Of a stretch of DNA of 64,000 nt, positions 53,192 to 62,552 are shown in pieces. The stretch is taken from NCBI RefSeq assembly GCF_021554725.1, contig NZ_JAIZDP010000002.1, positions 310,001-374,000 of the forward strand. The letters run 5' to 3'. Both the position numbers and the translations under genes were made by a program. A model generated the notes under the pieces. That model ran no database searches. It was given only the letters and a program-made list of their open reading frames with translations, and had not been told where the DNA came from. Position 1 is the stretch's first letter. The number at the start of each line of letters is the position of its first letter. This stretch comes from Sinomonas notoginsengisoli. GTDB taxonomy: Bacteria; Actinomycetota; Actinomycetes; Actinomycetales; Micrococcaceae.

Positions 53192-53440
53192 ATGTCTACG
53201 CATCCAGCCCACGCCATCCCTGCCCCTGTCCGGCCCTTCCGACTGGTCCATCGCCCCACGTACAGCAGAGGCGCAGCGCTCGCGCCTCCCGCTCCGGCTG
53301 GCATCCCCTTCCGGAAGCGACTCGCTGCCATGCGGCGGTGGGCCCGCCACATCCTGTTGGACGAGTGGAACGTGGCATACCTTGAGGCGCGCCGGGAAGA
53401 GGTGGCGCGGAAGCTCTCCGAGGAGTGGCCCCTGCGCTGA
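53192..53440 (+). CDS. Small hypothetical protein (82 residues)
   Basis: The ATG is preceded by AGAGGT. The N-terminal half is rich in Pro, Ala and His; the C-terminal half is an amphipathic, charged helix (FRKRLAAMRRWARHILLDEW, then LEARREEVARKLSEEW). Codon bias is strong. No family recognised. Similar Pro-rich plus helix design to the 84-residue gene upstream, without clear sequence identity. Confidence 0.6.
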   Translation: MSTHPAHAIPAPVRPFRLVHRPTYSRGAALAPPAPAGIPFRKRLAAMRRWARHILLDEWNVAYLEARREEVARKLSEEWPLR

Positions 53441-53509
53441 GCGTCTGAGGCCGCCCGCGCGAGCGCCAGGACCGCACGCGGCCGGGAGGCAGCCGGTAGG
53501 CTTCGGCAC

Positions 53510-54952
53510 ATGGTGCTGCGCCCCGACGAGAAGCCTGATGCACGGCAGGCAGTCATCTCGCCGACCCGCAACGATCCCTTCCTACACACCATGTCCGAGA
53601 TCGTGGGTGGACCGCTCGGGGACCACGCGGCCCCCGGCCTGATCCGCAGCGGATTCTGGACCCCGGAGCGGGTGCTCGTCCTCTTCACGGCAGCGGCGGC
53701 GATCCTCGGTGTGGTGATCAAGGGCTACTGCCGGGTGAACGGCTGGATTACCCCGCAGCACTTCTACGCGGCGTGCTACTCGGACATTCCCGCCCTGTTC
53801 AAGGAGCGGGGGTTCGCCGATGGGATCCTGCCCTTCTTCAGCCAGAACGCGCCCTTTGAGTACCCCGTACTGACGAGCCTCATTGCGGGGCTCACGGCTC
53901 TGATGGTCCCCGGTTCCGGAGTCACCGAGGCGCGGGCCACGGCGTACTTCGACGTGAACGCCGCCCTGCTTTCCGTCATGTGGCTCGTCGCCGTCATCGC
54001 GACCGCGAGGTCCAACAGGCGGAGGCCGTGGGATGCCGCGATGCTTGCCACGGCACCGGGCGCGATCCTGGCGGGGTTCGTCAACTGGGACCTCTGGTCC
54101 GTGGCGCTGCTTGCGCTGGCCATCTACCTGTTCTCCCGGAACCAGCCGTTCTGGGCCGGTGTCTTCATTGGACTCGGTGTGGCCACGAAGCTATACCCCC
54201 TCCTCGTGCTCGGCGCCATCCTCCTCCTCGCCGTCCGCACCGGCAGGTATCGGCAGCTGGGGCTCACGCTGGCCGGCGCGGGCAGCACGTGGCTTGCCGT
54301 GAACCTTCCGTTCATGCTCCTCGACGCACCCGGGTGGGCGTACTTCTTCGACTTCACGCGTGACCGGCCCGCCGGGTTCTCCTCGATCTACTACGCCTGG
54401 AACCTCATCGCGGCACGCCTCCAGTGGGTGGCCCTTGAGACCCCGGCGGTCAATGCGATCGCGGCCGTCATGTTCGGGCTGGCCTGCCTCGGGATCGCCA
54501 TCGTCGCGCTGCACGCACCGCGCCGGCCCCGCCTGGCCCAGCTCGCCTTCCTCTTGGTCGCCGCGCTCATCCTCACCGACAAGGTGTACTCGCCGCAGTA
54601 CGTCGTGTGGCTCATCCCGCTCCTGGCCCTCGCGCGTCCGCGCTGGCGCGACTTCCTCATCTGGATGCTGATCGAGACGCTCCACTGGTGGGCCGTGTGG
54701 ATGTACCTGGGTGCCACGACGAGCGGTGGGCCACCCACGAACAACATCGACTCCCCGTACTACGTGGGGGCTGTCCTGGCCCACATCGGCGGGGTCATCT
54801 ACCTGTGCGTCCGCGTGCTCATGGACATCTACGATCCCGCAGGGGATCCCATACGCCGAAGCCGTCAGGACGACCCCCAAGGAGGGGAGTTCGACCGAGC
54901 GCCCGACGCCGTCACCTGGGACAGCCTCCGGCACCGGATCATCGGGGAGTAG
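53510..54952 (+). CDS. Putative polyprenol-phosphate mannosyltransferase, GT87-like membrane enzyme
   Basis: A 480-residue membrane protein with about 10-11 helices. Early FYAACYSDIPALFKERGF and YPVLTSLIAGL, the helix with FWAGVFIGLGVATKLYPLLVLGAILL, and FSSIYYAWNLIAARLQW resemble GT-C enzymes of the GT87/DUF2029 group, which use polyprenyl-phosphate mannose outside the membrane. TAGGCT (53497-53502) 7 bases before the ATG suggests a leaderless transcript. The exact acceptor (lipoglycan, arabinogalactan-like polymer) is not known. Confidence 0.75.
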   Translation: MVLRPDEKPDARQAVISPTRNDPFLHTMSEIVGGPLGDHAAPGLIRSGFWTPERVLVLFTAAAAILGVVIKGYCRVNGWITPQHFYAACYSDIPALFKERGFADGILPFFSQNAPFEYPVLTSLIAGLTALMVPGSGVTEARATAYFDVNAALLSVMWLVAVIATARSNRRRPWDAAMLATAPGAILAGFVNWDLWSVALLALAIYLFSRNQPFWAGVFIGLGVATKLYPLLVLGAILLLAVRTGRYRQLGLTLAGAGSTWLAVNLPFMLLDAPGWAYFFDFTRDRPAGFSSIYYAWNLIAARLQWVALETPAVNAIAAVMFGLACLGIAIVALHAPRRPRLAQLAFLLVAALILTDKVYSPQYVVWLIPLLALARPRWRDFLIWMLIETLHWWAVWMYLGATTSGGPPTNNIDSPYYVGAVLAHIGGVIYLCVRVLMDIYDPAGDPIRRSRQDDPQGGEFDRAPDAVTWDSLRHRIIGE

Positions 54953-55086
54953 ATGCTGCTCGCGTGCCTTCCTGCTCAGTTTGGCCGGGCCGTTCGGCGT
55001 GTTGCGCCGGGGACACGCGGATGAAATGTGCAGTTCGCACGTCCGTGCGAGCAGGAACGGACGTCGCCGCGCGGCAGAATGAACCG

Positions 55087-57774
55087 GTGACTTCCCGCCC
55101 GGCCGTGCAGCCCTTCGACCTCGAGCGCATCGGGGCTAGGCTGCCCTTCGCGGAATCGTTGGCGGAGCTTTCGGCGGCCTTGGCCGATCCCGGCGCCGCG
55201 GCCGTGGTCCAGGCGCCGCCGGGCACCGGCAAGACGACGCTCGTGCCGCCGCTTGTGGCGAACCTCGCGCTCGCTTCGGCCGAACTCGCCCACGACGCCG
55301 CTGGCTCCCCGCGCGTCGTGGTCACCCAGCCGCGGCGGGTCGCCGTCCGGGCGGCGGCCAAACGGCTCGCGGCGCTGGACGGCACGCCCGTGGGGCAGCG
55401 CGCTGGGTACACCGTCCGTGCCGAACGGGCTGCCGGGCCCGAGACCCTCGTGGAGTTCGTGACGCCCGGCGTCCTGCTGCGCAGGCTCCTCGCCGACCCC
55501 GGGCTCGAGGACACCGCCGCGGTGGTCCTCGACGAGGTCCACGAACGCGGGCTCGAAACGGACATGCTCCTCGGCATGCTCGCCGAGGTCCGCGAGCTCC
55601 GCGGTGACCTCACGCTCGCGGCCATGTCCGCGACCGTGGATGCTCCGCGCTTCGCTGCGCTGCTCGGCGGCGAGGAAGGCTGGGTGCCAGTAGTCGACTG
55701 CCCGTCCGCGCTGCACCGGCTCGAAGTCGTATGGGCGCCGTCGTCCGGACCCAGGCTCGACGAGCGCGGGGTTACGAGGGCGTTCCTCGACCATGTCGCG
55801 GACACGGCATCCGCGCAGCACGCCGCCGAGCTCGCTGCCGGGAACGACATTGACGCCCTCGTGTTCGTCCCCGGAGCCCGCGAGGTGCATCATGTCGCGG
55901 GCAGGCTCAACGACCGGCTGCGGCGCCGCGGGCCAGCCGGCACTCGGGGCATCGAGGTCCTCGAGCTGCACGGGCAGGCGCCGGTCGTGGAGCAGGACCG
56001 CGCCGTGTCCGGCCGCGGCCCCGGCGATGGGCCGCGGATCGTCGTCTCGACGGCGTTGGCTGAGTCTTCGCTCACGGTTCCGGGCGTGCGGCTCGTGGTC
56101 GACTCGGGACTCGCGCGGGAGCCGCGGCGGGACGCGTCCCGGGGGATGTCAGGGTTGGTGACGGTCTCGTGCTCGCGCGCGTCGGCGGAGCAGCGGGCCG
56201 GGCGCGCCGCCCGCCAGGGACCGGGCCGCGTGGTGCGGTGCTACGACGAGCGCGCCCTGGCCGCCGCTCCCGCCCATTCGACGCCTGAGATCGCCTCCGC
56301 GGACCTCACCGAGGCCGCGCTCGTGCTCGCATGCTGGGGCGCGCCCGGCGGAGTGGGCCTGGCGCTGCCGGACGCACCGCCCACCGCAGCGTTTGCCGAC
56401 GCCGTGGCGGTACTGCTGGCAATCGGTGCCGTGGACGACGCCGGCCAAGCCACCGCGCTCGGCCGCACCCTGGCGCGCATCCCGACGGATCCGCGCCTCG
56501 GCCGGGCGCTCCTTCAGGGTGCCGAGATCGTGGGCCCGCGGGTTGCCGCGGAGGCTGTGGCGATGGTGGCGCGGGACCTCCGGCCCGCCGGTGCCGACCT
56601 TGGCCGGCTCCTCGGGGCGCTCCGCTCCGGGCGGGATTCCCAGACCCGAGCGTGGGCCGACGACGTGCGGCGGTTCGAGCGGATCGCCGGGGAGGCTCGG
56701 ACCCGCTTCCCCGGAGGCCTTGACCCCTCAACCGGGGTGGTGGCAACGGAGGCGACGGACGCCGGGAAGGTGGGGGCCGTCGTCGCGCTCGCATTCCCCC
56801 GGTTTGTGGCCCGCCGCGTCCCGGGCGACCGCGAGCAGTACCTGCTCGCCTCCGGCACGCGAGCCGGCCTGCCGGCAGGAAGCCCGCTCGCCGGACACGA
56901 GTGGCTTGCGATTGCCGACGCCGCGCGGTCGGCGGCCCGCGACGCCGCGGGGACGGGCGCCGTCGTGCGAGCGGCCGTTCCGATCGGCCAGGATGTTGCG
57001 GAGCTCGCCGCAGGGCACCTGCTCACGGACCGGGTGGAGGCGAGGTTCGACGGCGGCCGCCTCGCCGCCCGGCGCGAGCGGCGCCTTGGCGCGATCCGGC
57101 TCGAGTCGACGCCGGTGCGACCGTCGCGGGAGGAGGGGCACGGCGCCGTCGTGCGTGCGCTCGAGGTGGAGGGGCTCGGGGTGATCGGGTGGTCGAACGC
57201 CGCGGACGGGCTGCGGCGGCGCCTGGCTCTGGTGCGGCGGGAGCTCGGCGACCCGTGGCCCGACGTGTCCGAGCCCGCACTGCTGGCGCGGCTCGACGAG
57301 TGGCTCGCGCCGGAGGCCGACGCGCTCGCCAGGGGCGCCTCCGTTCGTGGCGTGGACCTCGCGGAGCCGCTGCGGCGGCTGCTGCCGTGGCCTGAGGCGG
57401 CGCGGTTCGACGAGCTCGCACCCGAGCGGCTCGAGGTGCCGAGCGGGTCGCGGGTGCGGATCGAGTACCCGGCGGTGGAGGACGTTGACGGCACGGGCGC
57501 GGGCGGCCGGCCGATCGTCGCCGTCAAGCTCCAGGAGTGCTTCGGCTGGGCGGAGACACCCCGCCTCGTGGACGGGAGGGTGCCGGTGCTGTTCCACCTG
57601 CTCTCCCCGGCCGGGCGACCGCTCGCCGTGACCGATGATCTGGCGTCCTTCTGGTCCGGCCCCTACGCGCAGGTGCGTGCCGAGATGCGCGGACGGTACC
57701 CCAAGCACCCTTGGCCCGAGGACCCCTGGACGGCGGTGGCGACGGCGAAGACGAAGCGGCGGATGGGGACCTAG
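55087..57774 (+). CDS. hrpB: ATP-dependent helicase HrpB
   Basis: An 895-residue DEAH-type helicase: Walker A APPGTGKTT (~43-51), DEVHER (149-154), SATVD, then the C-terminal helicase motifs VVSTALAESSLTVPGVRLVVD and QRAGRAARQGPGRVVR, an HA2 region and the HrpB C-terminal domain ending in KHPWPEDPW. The biological role is poorly known. GTG 55087 is chosen (six bases after CAGAAT, possibly leaderless); a longer frame from 54607 runs through the previous gene. Confidence 0.93.
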   Translation: MTSRPAVQPFDLERIGARLPFAESLAELSAALADPGAAAVVQAPPGTGKTTLVPPLVANLALASAELAHDAAGSPRVVVTQPRRVAVRAAAKRLAALDGTPVGQRAGYTVRAERAAGPETLVEFVTPGVLLRRLLADPGLEDTAAVVLDEVHERGLETDMLLGMLAEVRELRGDLTLAAMSATVDAPRFAALLGGEEGWVPVVDCPSALHRLEVVWAPSSGPRLDERGVTRAFLDHVADTASAQHAAELAAGNDIDALVFVPGAREVHHVAGRLNDRLRRRGPAGTRGIEVLELHGQAPVVEQDRAVSGRGPGDGPRIVVSTALAESSLTVPGVRLVVDSGLAREPRRDASRGMSGLVTVSCSRASAEQRAGRAARQGPGRVVRCYDERALAAAPAHSTPEIASADLTEAALVLACWGAPGGVGLALPDAPPTAAFADAVAVLLAIGAVDDAGQATALGRTLARIPTDPRLGRALLQGAEIVGPRVAAEAVAMVARDLRPAGADLGRLLGALRSGRDSQTRAWADDVRRFERIAGEARTRFPGGLDPSTGVVATEATDAGKVGAVVALAFPRFVARRVPGDREQYLLASGTRAGLPAGSPLAGHEWLAIADAARSAARDAAGTGAVVRAAVPIGQDVAELAAGHLLTDRVEARFDGGRLAARRERRLGAIRLESTPVRPSREEGHGAVVRALEVEGLGVIGWSNAADGLRRRLALVRRELGDPWPDVSEPALLARLDEWLAPEADALARGASVRGVDLAEPLRRLLPWPEAARFDELAPERLEVPSGSRVRIEYPAVEDVDGTGAGGRPIVAVKLQECFGWAETPRLVDGRVPVLFHLLSPAGRPLAVTDDLASFWSGPYAQVRAEMRGRYPKHPWPEDPWTAVATAKTKRRMGT

Positions 57775-57796
57775 CGCGGGCCACTACGCTTGATGG

Positions 57797-59479
57797 GTGG
57801 CCCACCTCGACCTCTCCGGCATCGACTACGTCCTCTCCGACGGCACCCCGCTCCTGAACGGCGTCACGTTCAAGGTCCCCGAGGGCTCCAAGACGGCGCT
57901 CATCGGCCCGAATGGAACGGGCAAGACCACTTTGCTCAAGATCATCGCCGGGGACCTCACCCCAGACGAGGGCGTGGTGGGGCGCTCGGGTTCGATGGGT
58001 GTCATGCGGCAGTTCATCGGGCATGTGCGGGACGAATCGACGGTGCGGGACCTCCTTTTGGGGACCGCGCCGCCTGACGTCACCGCGGCGGGCCGCGCGC
58101 TCGACGCTGCGGAATTGGCCATGATGGAGGACGACGACGAGGCCACCCAGATGCGTTACGCCCACGCGATCGCCGAATGGGGCGACGCCGGCGGGTACGA
58201 GTGGGAGACTGTCTGGGACGAGGTGACGATGGCCGCGCTCGGGGTACCGTTCGAGCGCGCGCAGCACCGCGCGGCGTCGTCCCTCTCCGGCGGTGAGCAG
58301 AAGCGCCTGGTACTCGAGGCGCTGTTCGCCGGGCCGGATGACCTCCTGCTCCTCGATGAGCCGGACAACTATCTCGACGTCCCGGGCAAGCGCTGGCTCG
58401 AGGACACGCTCAACGCCTCGCGCAAGACCGTGTTCTTCATCAGCCACGACCGCGAGCTCCTCAACAACGCCGCCGAGCGCATCGTCACGCTCGAGCCCGG
58501 AATCAACGGCGCTGGCGCGTGGGTCCACGGCGGTGCCTTCGCCTCCTACGTCGAAGCCCGCGCCGAGCGGAACGCGCGCTTCGAGGAGCTGCGCAAGCGC
58601 TGGGATGAGGAGCACGCAAAGCTCAAGGAGCTCGTGACCATGTACAAGACGAAGGCCGCGTTCCGCTCCGACATGGCCAACCGGTATCACGCCGCCCAAA
58701 CGCGCCTCGAGAAGTTCCTCGCCGCCGGGCCGCCCGAGGCGCTCCCTGTGGAGCAGAACGTGAGGATGCGGCTGCGCGGCGGGCGGACCGGCAAGCGCGC
58801 CGTCGTGGCCGAGAAGCTCGGGCTCACGGGCCTCATGAAGCCGTTCGACGCCGAGATCTGGTTCGGCGACCGCGTGGCCGTCCTCGGGTCCAACGGGTCG
58901 GGGAAGAGCCACTTCCTGCGGTTGCTCGCGCTCGGCGGGACAGACCCGGAGCGGGAGCACCTGCCGGTCTCCGACGTCGTGATCGCGCCGGTCCCGCACG
59001 AGGGGACCGTCAAGCTCGGGGCCAGGATCCGGCCGGGGTACTTCGCCCAGACCCACTCCCGGGCGGACCTGGCCGGGCGGACGCTGCTGGAGATCCTGCA
59101 CCGAGGCGACGAGCACCGCTCGGGCCTCGCTCGTGAGGCCGCCGCCGGGGCGCTGGACGGGTACGGGCTCGCAGGGCAGTCGGAGCAGAAGTTCGAGTCC
59201 CTCTCCGGCGGGCAGCAGGCCCGCTTCCAGATCCTCCTACTCCAGCTCTCCGGCGCCACGCTCCTGCTCCTGGACGAGCCCACCGACAACCTGGACCTCC
59301 ACTCGGGCGAGGCGCTAGAGCGGGCCATCAACGCCTTCGAAGGGACGGTCCTGGCCGTGACCCACGACCGCTGGTTCGCGAAGTCCTTCGACCGGTTCCT
59401 GGTCTTCGGCTCCGACGGGACCGTGCGCGAGGCTTCCGAGCCCGTGTGGGACGAGGGGCGGGTGGAGCGGGCGCGGTAG
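57797..59479 (+). CDS. ABC-F family ATPase
   Basis: A 560-residue protein with two ABC domains and no membrane segment. Walker A sites are GPNGTGKTT (~39-47) and GSNGSGKSH; signatures are LSGGEQKR and LSGGQQAR, with LLLLDEPDNYLD and LLLLDEPTDNLD. The linker (~245-290) is helical and charged, as in ABC-F proteins that act on ribosomes, some giving antibiotic resistance. GTG start six bases after TACGCT (57785-57790), so probably leaderless. Subfamily not assigned. Confidence 0.9.
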   Translation: MAHLDLSGIDYVLSDGTPLLNGVTFKVPEGSKTALIGPNGTGKTTLLKIIAGDLTPDEGVVGRSGSMGVMRQFIGHVRDESTVRDLLLGTAPPDVTAAGRALDAAELAMMEDDDEATQMRYAHAIAEWGDAGGYEWETVWDEVTMAALGVPFERAQHRAASSLSGGEQKRLVLEALFAGPDDLLLLDEPDNYLDVPGKRWLEDTLNASRKTVFFISHDRELLNNAAERIVTLEPGINGAGAWVHGGAFASYVEARAERNARFEELRKRWDEEHAKLKELVTMYKTKAAFRSDMANRYHAAQTRLEKFLAAGPPEALPVEQNVRMRLRGGRTGKRAVVAEKLGLTGLMKPFDAEIWFGDRVAVLGSNGSGKSHFLRLLALGGTDPEREHLPVSDVVIAPVPHEGTVKLGARIRPGYFAQTHSRADLAGRTLLEILHRGDEHRSGLAREAAAGALDGYGLAGQSEQKFESLSGGQQARFQILLLQLSGATLLLLDEPTDNLDLHSGEALERAINAFEGTVLAVTHDRWFAKSFDRFLVFGSDGTVREASEPVWDEGRVERAR

Positions 59480-59501
59480 GGCCACGGCGTAGCATCGGCG
59501 C

Positions 59502-60008
59502 ATGCACACCCGCCCAGCCAGGCCCGGCGACTGGCCGCGTATCCGTGACATCTACGCCGCCGGGATCGAGCCCGGCGATGCAACCTTCGAGTCCGCGCCG
59601 CCAGCCACCTGGGAGGCGTTCTCGGCGCGGAAGGAGTTTGTGCTCGTCGCCGAGGACGAGGGAGGCGATGACTCCGACTCCCTGGGGGTGCTCGGCTGGG
59701 CCGGCGCGGGGCGCGTGTCCGCACGGGAGGTGTACGCCGGGGTGGTGGAGCACTCACTGTACGTAGACCCCCCGGCGGGCGGCCGCGGGGTCGGGACGCT
59801 GCTCATGAGAGCGCTCCTCGACGAATCGCGCACCCGTGGTATATGGACGGTCCAGGCCACGGTGTTCCCGGAGAACGCCGCGAGCCTGGCCCTGCACCGC
59901 AAGTTCGGGTTCCGCGAGGTGGGCAGGCGCGAGCGCATCGCGCTCATGCGCCACGGGCCGCTCGCGGGCTCCTGGCGGGACACTGTGCTGCTCGAGTTGC
60001 GGCTGTGA
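59502..60008 (+). CDS. GNAT acetyltransferase, phosphinothricin-acetyltransferase-like
   Basis: A 168-residue GNAT enzyme. It begins MHTRPARPGDWPRIRDIYAAGI, has the acetyl-CoA site GGRGVGTLLM and the closing helix SLALHRKFGFREVG, followed by WRDTVLLEL, all as in the PAT/YwnH group. The substrate is an unknown amine; phosphinothricin-like or methionine sulfoximine-like compounds are family substrates. TAGCAT lies six bases before the ATG (leaderless pattern). Confidence 0.88.
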   Translation: MHTRPARPGDWPRIRDIYAAGIEPGDATFESAPPATWEAFSARKEFVLVAEDEGGDDSDSLGVLGWAGAGRVSAREVYAGVVEHSLYVDPPAGGRGVGTLLMRALLDESRTRGIWTVQATVFPENAASLALHRKFGFREVGRRERIALMRHGPLAGSWRDTVLLELRL

Positions 60009-60044
60009 CCCCGGCTCGATCCGATCGGTGGGGAACGGCGTGGG

Positions 60045-60110
60045 AAACTGCACAACTCAGGGTGGTATCGGCCCTGAATCCAGCCGATACGGCCCTGAGT
60101 TGTGCAGTTT
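60045..60110. repeat. Long near-perfect hairpin (66 bp)
   Basis: AAACTGCACAACTCAGGG at 60045-60062 pairs perfectly with 60093-60110. Inside, GTATCGGC pairs with GCCGATAC across an 11-base loop; only two positions are mismatched or wobble. It lies 36 bases after the acetyltransferase stop and just before the next promoter. It is too long and T-poor for a normal terminator and may be a dispersed palindromic element or an RNA-stability structure. No second copy is in this window. Confidence 0.85.
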
Positions 60111-60151
60111 GTGACAAGGAGCCGACGCGCGGAACCCCCTAGGCTGTGCCC

Positions 60152-62209
60152 GTGGGGAAAATCCGTGTGGTCTCTCTCGTCCTTGCCGCAGCCCTCATGG
60201 GCGCCGCTCTCACCTCGTGCGATGACGGCCGCCAGGCCGCGGCGAAGCAGGCAGGCGGCCAGCTCGCTTCTGCTCTCGCAGCACGCGACGTTGGTGGCGT
60301 GCCGATGGAGGGCCCGGAGCCCGCCGTTGCCCAGCAGCAGCTCGAGACAGCCCTCAAGGGTCTGGGGGACGCGAAGCCGGCCGTCACCGCCGGCGAGCCG
60401 AAGGTTGACGGCGACAAGGCCGCCGTGGCGCTCAGCTACAACTGGCACTTGGGCGGGCAGGACTGGATCTATCAGACCATGGCGCAGCTCGTCCGCAACA
60501 GCGACCGCTGGGTCACTGACTGGAAGCCGGACCTGCTGGCGCCGCAGCTGGCCGAGGGCGAGGTGCTCACCCTCACGACCGAGGCCCCGGCGCGTGCGGA
60601 CATCCTCGGAGCGGGGGACACGAAGCTCGTGACGGAGCGTCCGGTGCTCCGCGTCGGCATCGACAAGGCCCAGCTCGTCACAGAGCGCCAGGCCGATTCC
60701 GCGGCGAAGCTCGCGCAGCTGGCCAAGACCGATCCCGCCGAGTACGCGAAACAGGTGGCCGGCGCAGGGGAGAAGGCATTCGTCGAGGCGATCACGCTCC
60801 GCGACGAAGCTGGCCGCACGCCCACCGACGAGGAGATCGCCGCGATCCCCGGCGCCATCACTGTCAAGGACACGATGCCGCTCGCTCCGACGCGGACGTT
60901 CGCGCGGCCGGTCCTCGGCACCGTCGGGCAGGCCACGGCGGAGCAGGTGCAGAACTCCGGAGGCGCACTCCAGCCCGGCGACACCACCGGAGCGAGCGGC
61001 CTCCAAGCCCAGTATGATTCCCAGCTGCGGGGCCTCGACGGAGTCACCGTCTATGCCCAGCCAGCAGGCCTCACGGCGGAGAAGCTCAAGGCCAACCCCG
61101 GGGCGCGACGCACGCTCTTCGAGAAGGCGCCGACACCGGGCACCCCTCTCAAGACCACGCTCGATCCCCGCCTCCAGCAGCTCGCCGAGGACGAGCTGGC
61201 CGACGTCAAACCCGCATCGGCGATCGTGGCGCTGCGTCCGTCCGACGGCGCGGTGCTCGCTGTGGCATCCGGCCCCGGCGGCAAGAGCTACAACACGGCG
61301 ATGCTCGGCCAGTACGCGCCCGGCTCGATCTTCAAGACCGTCGACTCCCTCGCACTCCTTCGCCAAGGCGCCACGCCGGAGAAGCACGTTCAGTGCACCG
61401 AGACGCTGACGGTGGACGGGCGCACGTTCAAGAACTCCGACGGCTACCCCGCCTCCTCACTCGGCGACATCACCCTGCGGGATGCCTACGCGCACTCGTG
61501 CAACATCGCATTCATCTCGCAGCGGGACAAGGTCAGCCAAATGCAGCTCGAGTCCGCCGCGACGTCACTCGGCGTGGCTGTGGACGCCCCGCGCCTCGGC
61601 ACCCCCGCGTTCCTCGGCTCCGTGCCAAGCGACGCATCCGGCACCGAGCATGCGGCCTCGATGATCGGCCAGGGCAAGATCCTGTTGTCCCCGCTCGCCG
61701 CGGCGGTCATGGCCGGATCGGTCGCGAAGGGCTCACCCGTCTCGGCGCAGCTTGTGCTCAACGGACTTGGGGGCACTGCAGGAAGCACGACGGCGAACCG
61801 GTCGCCCTCTGCAGCAGGCTCGGCATCCGCGGGGGTACCCAGCGGGAAGGCAGGCAGCACATCGGCGGGCCAGGGCACCGTTGCCAGCCAAGCGGCGTCG
61901 TCCGCCAGTGCTGTTCCCAGCAGCCCGGCCGGCCCCCCGCTCAACGGCACGGAGGCAAAGGTTCTTCAAGACATGATGCGGGCCGTGGTGACGAGCGGGC
62001 ACGCGGGCTTCCTCGCGGACGTGCCCGGGGCGCCGGTAGGTGCGAAGACGGGCACGGCCGAGTTCGGTTCGGACAACCCGCCCAAGACGCACTCATGGAT
62101 CATCGGCACGCACGGCGACCTCGCCGTCGCCGTGTTCGTCGAGGAGGGCGGCCTTGGTGCCGCCGTGTCCGGTCCGCTGCTGAAGAACTTCCTCGTGAAG
62201 GCCGGCTGA
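60152..62209 (+). CDS. Penicillin-binding protein 2-type transpeptidase with MecA-N domain
   Basis: A 685-residue exported lipoprotein-like protein: lipobox-like AALTSC near residue 24, an NTF2-like MecA-N domain (~25-140), a PBP dimer domain, and a transpeptidase domain with SIFK (nucleophile Ser392), SCN (Ser449) and KTG (Lys632). It cross-links peptidoglycan outside the membrane. An inserted Ser/Ala/Gly-rich stretch (~545-595) separates part of the domain. GTG 60152 is chosen because TAGGCT is six bases upstream (leaderless pattern); the GTG at 60146 is an alternative. Confidence 0.92.
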   Translation: MGKIRVVSLVLAAALMGAALTSCDDGRQAAAKQAGGQLASALAARDVGGVPMEGPEPAVAQQQLETALKGLGDAKPAVTAGEPKVDGDKAAVALSYNWHLGGQDWIYQTMAQLVRNSDRWVTDWKPDLLAPQLAEGEVLTLTTEAPARADILGAGDTKLVTERPVLRVGIDKAQLVTERQADSAAKLAQLAKTDPAEYAKQVAGAGEKAFVEAITLRDEAGRTPTDEEIAAIPGAITVKDTMPLAPTRTFARPVLGTVGQATAEQVQNSGGALQPGDTTGASGLQAQYDSQLRGLDGVTVYAQPAGLTAEKLKANPGARRTLFEKAPTPGTPLKTTLDPRLQQLAEDELADVKPASAIVALRPSDGAVLAVASGPGGKSYNTAMLGQYAPGSIFKTVDSLALLRQGATPEKHVQCTETLTVDGRTFKNSDGYPASSLGDITLRDAYAHSCNIAFISQRDKVSQMQLESAATSLGVAVDAPRLGTPAFLGSVPSDASGTEHAASMIGQGKILLSPLAAAVMAGSVAKGSPVSAQLVLNGLGGTAGSTTANRSPSAAGSASAGVPSGKAGSTSAGQGTVASQAASSASAVPSSPAGPPLNGTEAKVLQDMMRAVVTSGHAGFLADVPGAPVGAKTGTAEFGSDNPPKTHSWIIGTHGDLAVAVFVEEGGLGAAVSGPLLKNFLVKAG

Positions 62210-62234
62210 GGGCCCGCTGTCGACGGGGCGAGGA

Positions 62235-62480
62235 CTACGAGTCGGACTCCTCCGAAAGCCGCCCGCTCTTGCCTTGGAGCCGGTCGATGTGCTGTGACGC
62301 CTCCGCCTTCGTCAGGTCCGCCGGAAGCTCCTCCCCGGCCTCCCGTGCCAAGGTGTCCAGATAGCTCCGCTGGGCGGCGGTCATCGGCTCGTCTCCGGTC
62401 ACCCAGTCGTCCGGGTCCCGGTCAAGCCCTCCGCGGGGTTCCGGTTCGGGGCTGCCGAGCATCGTGTCGTCGTCACTCAT
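62235..62480 (-). CDS. DUF3072 small protein
   Basis: An 81-residue acidic protein; the C-terminal ~50 residues match DUF3072 (MTAAQRSYLDTLAREAGEELP ... LTKAEASQHIDRLQ), a helical domain common in actinobacteria and without known function. AGAGGT precedes the ATG. A longer open frame upstream on this strand is a shadow of the MFS gene. Confidence 0.9.
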   Translation of the reverse strand: MSDDDTMLGSPEPEPRGGLDRDPDDWVTGDEPMTAAQRSYLDTLAREAGEELPADLTKAEASQHIDRLQGKSGRLSEESDS

Positions 62481-62552
62481 ACGCACACCTCTGCCCCGGC
62501 ATCGCGCGTCCAAACAGGCCCCGCGCCAGACGGGCCGTGATTGAGTAGGAGG

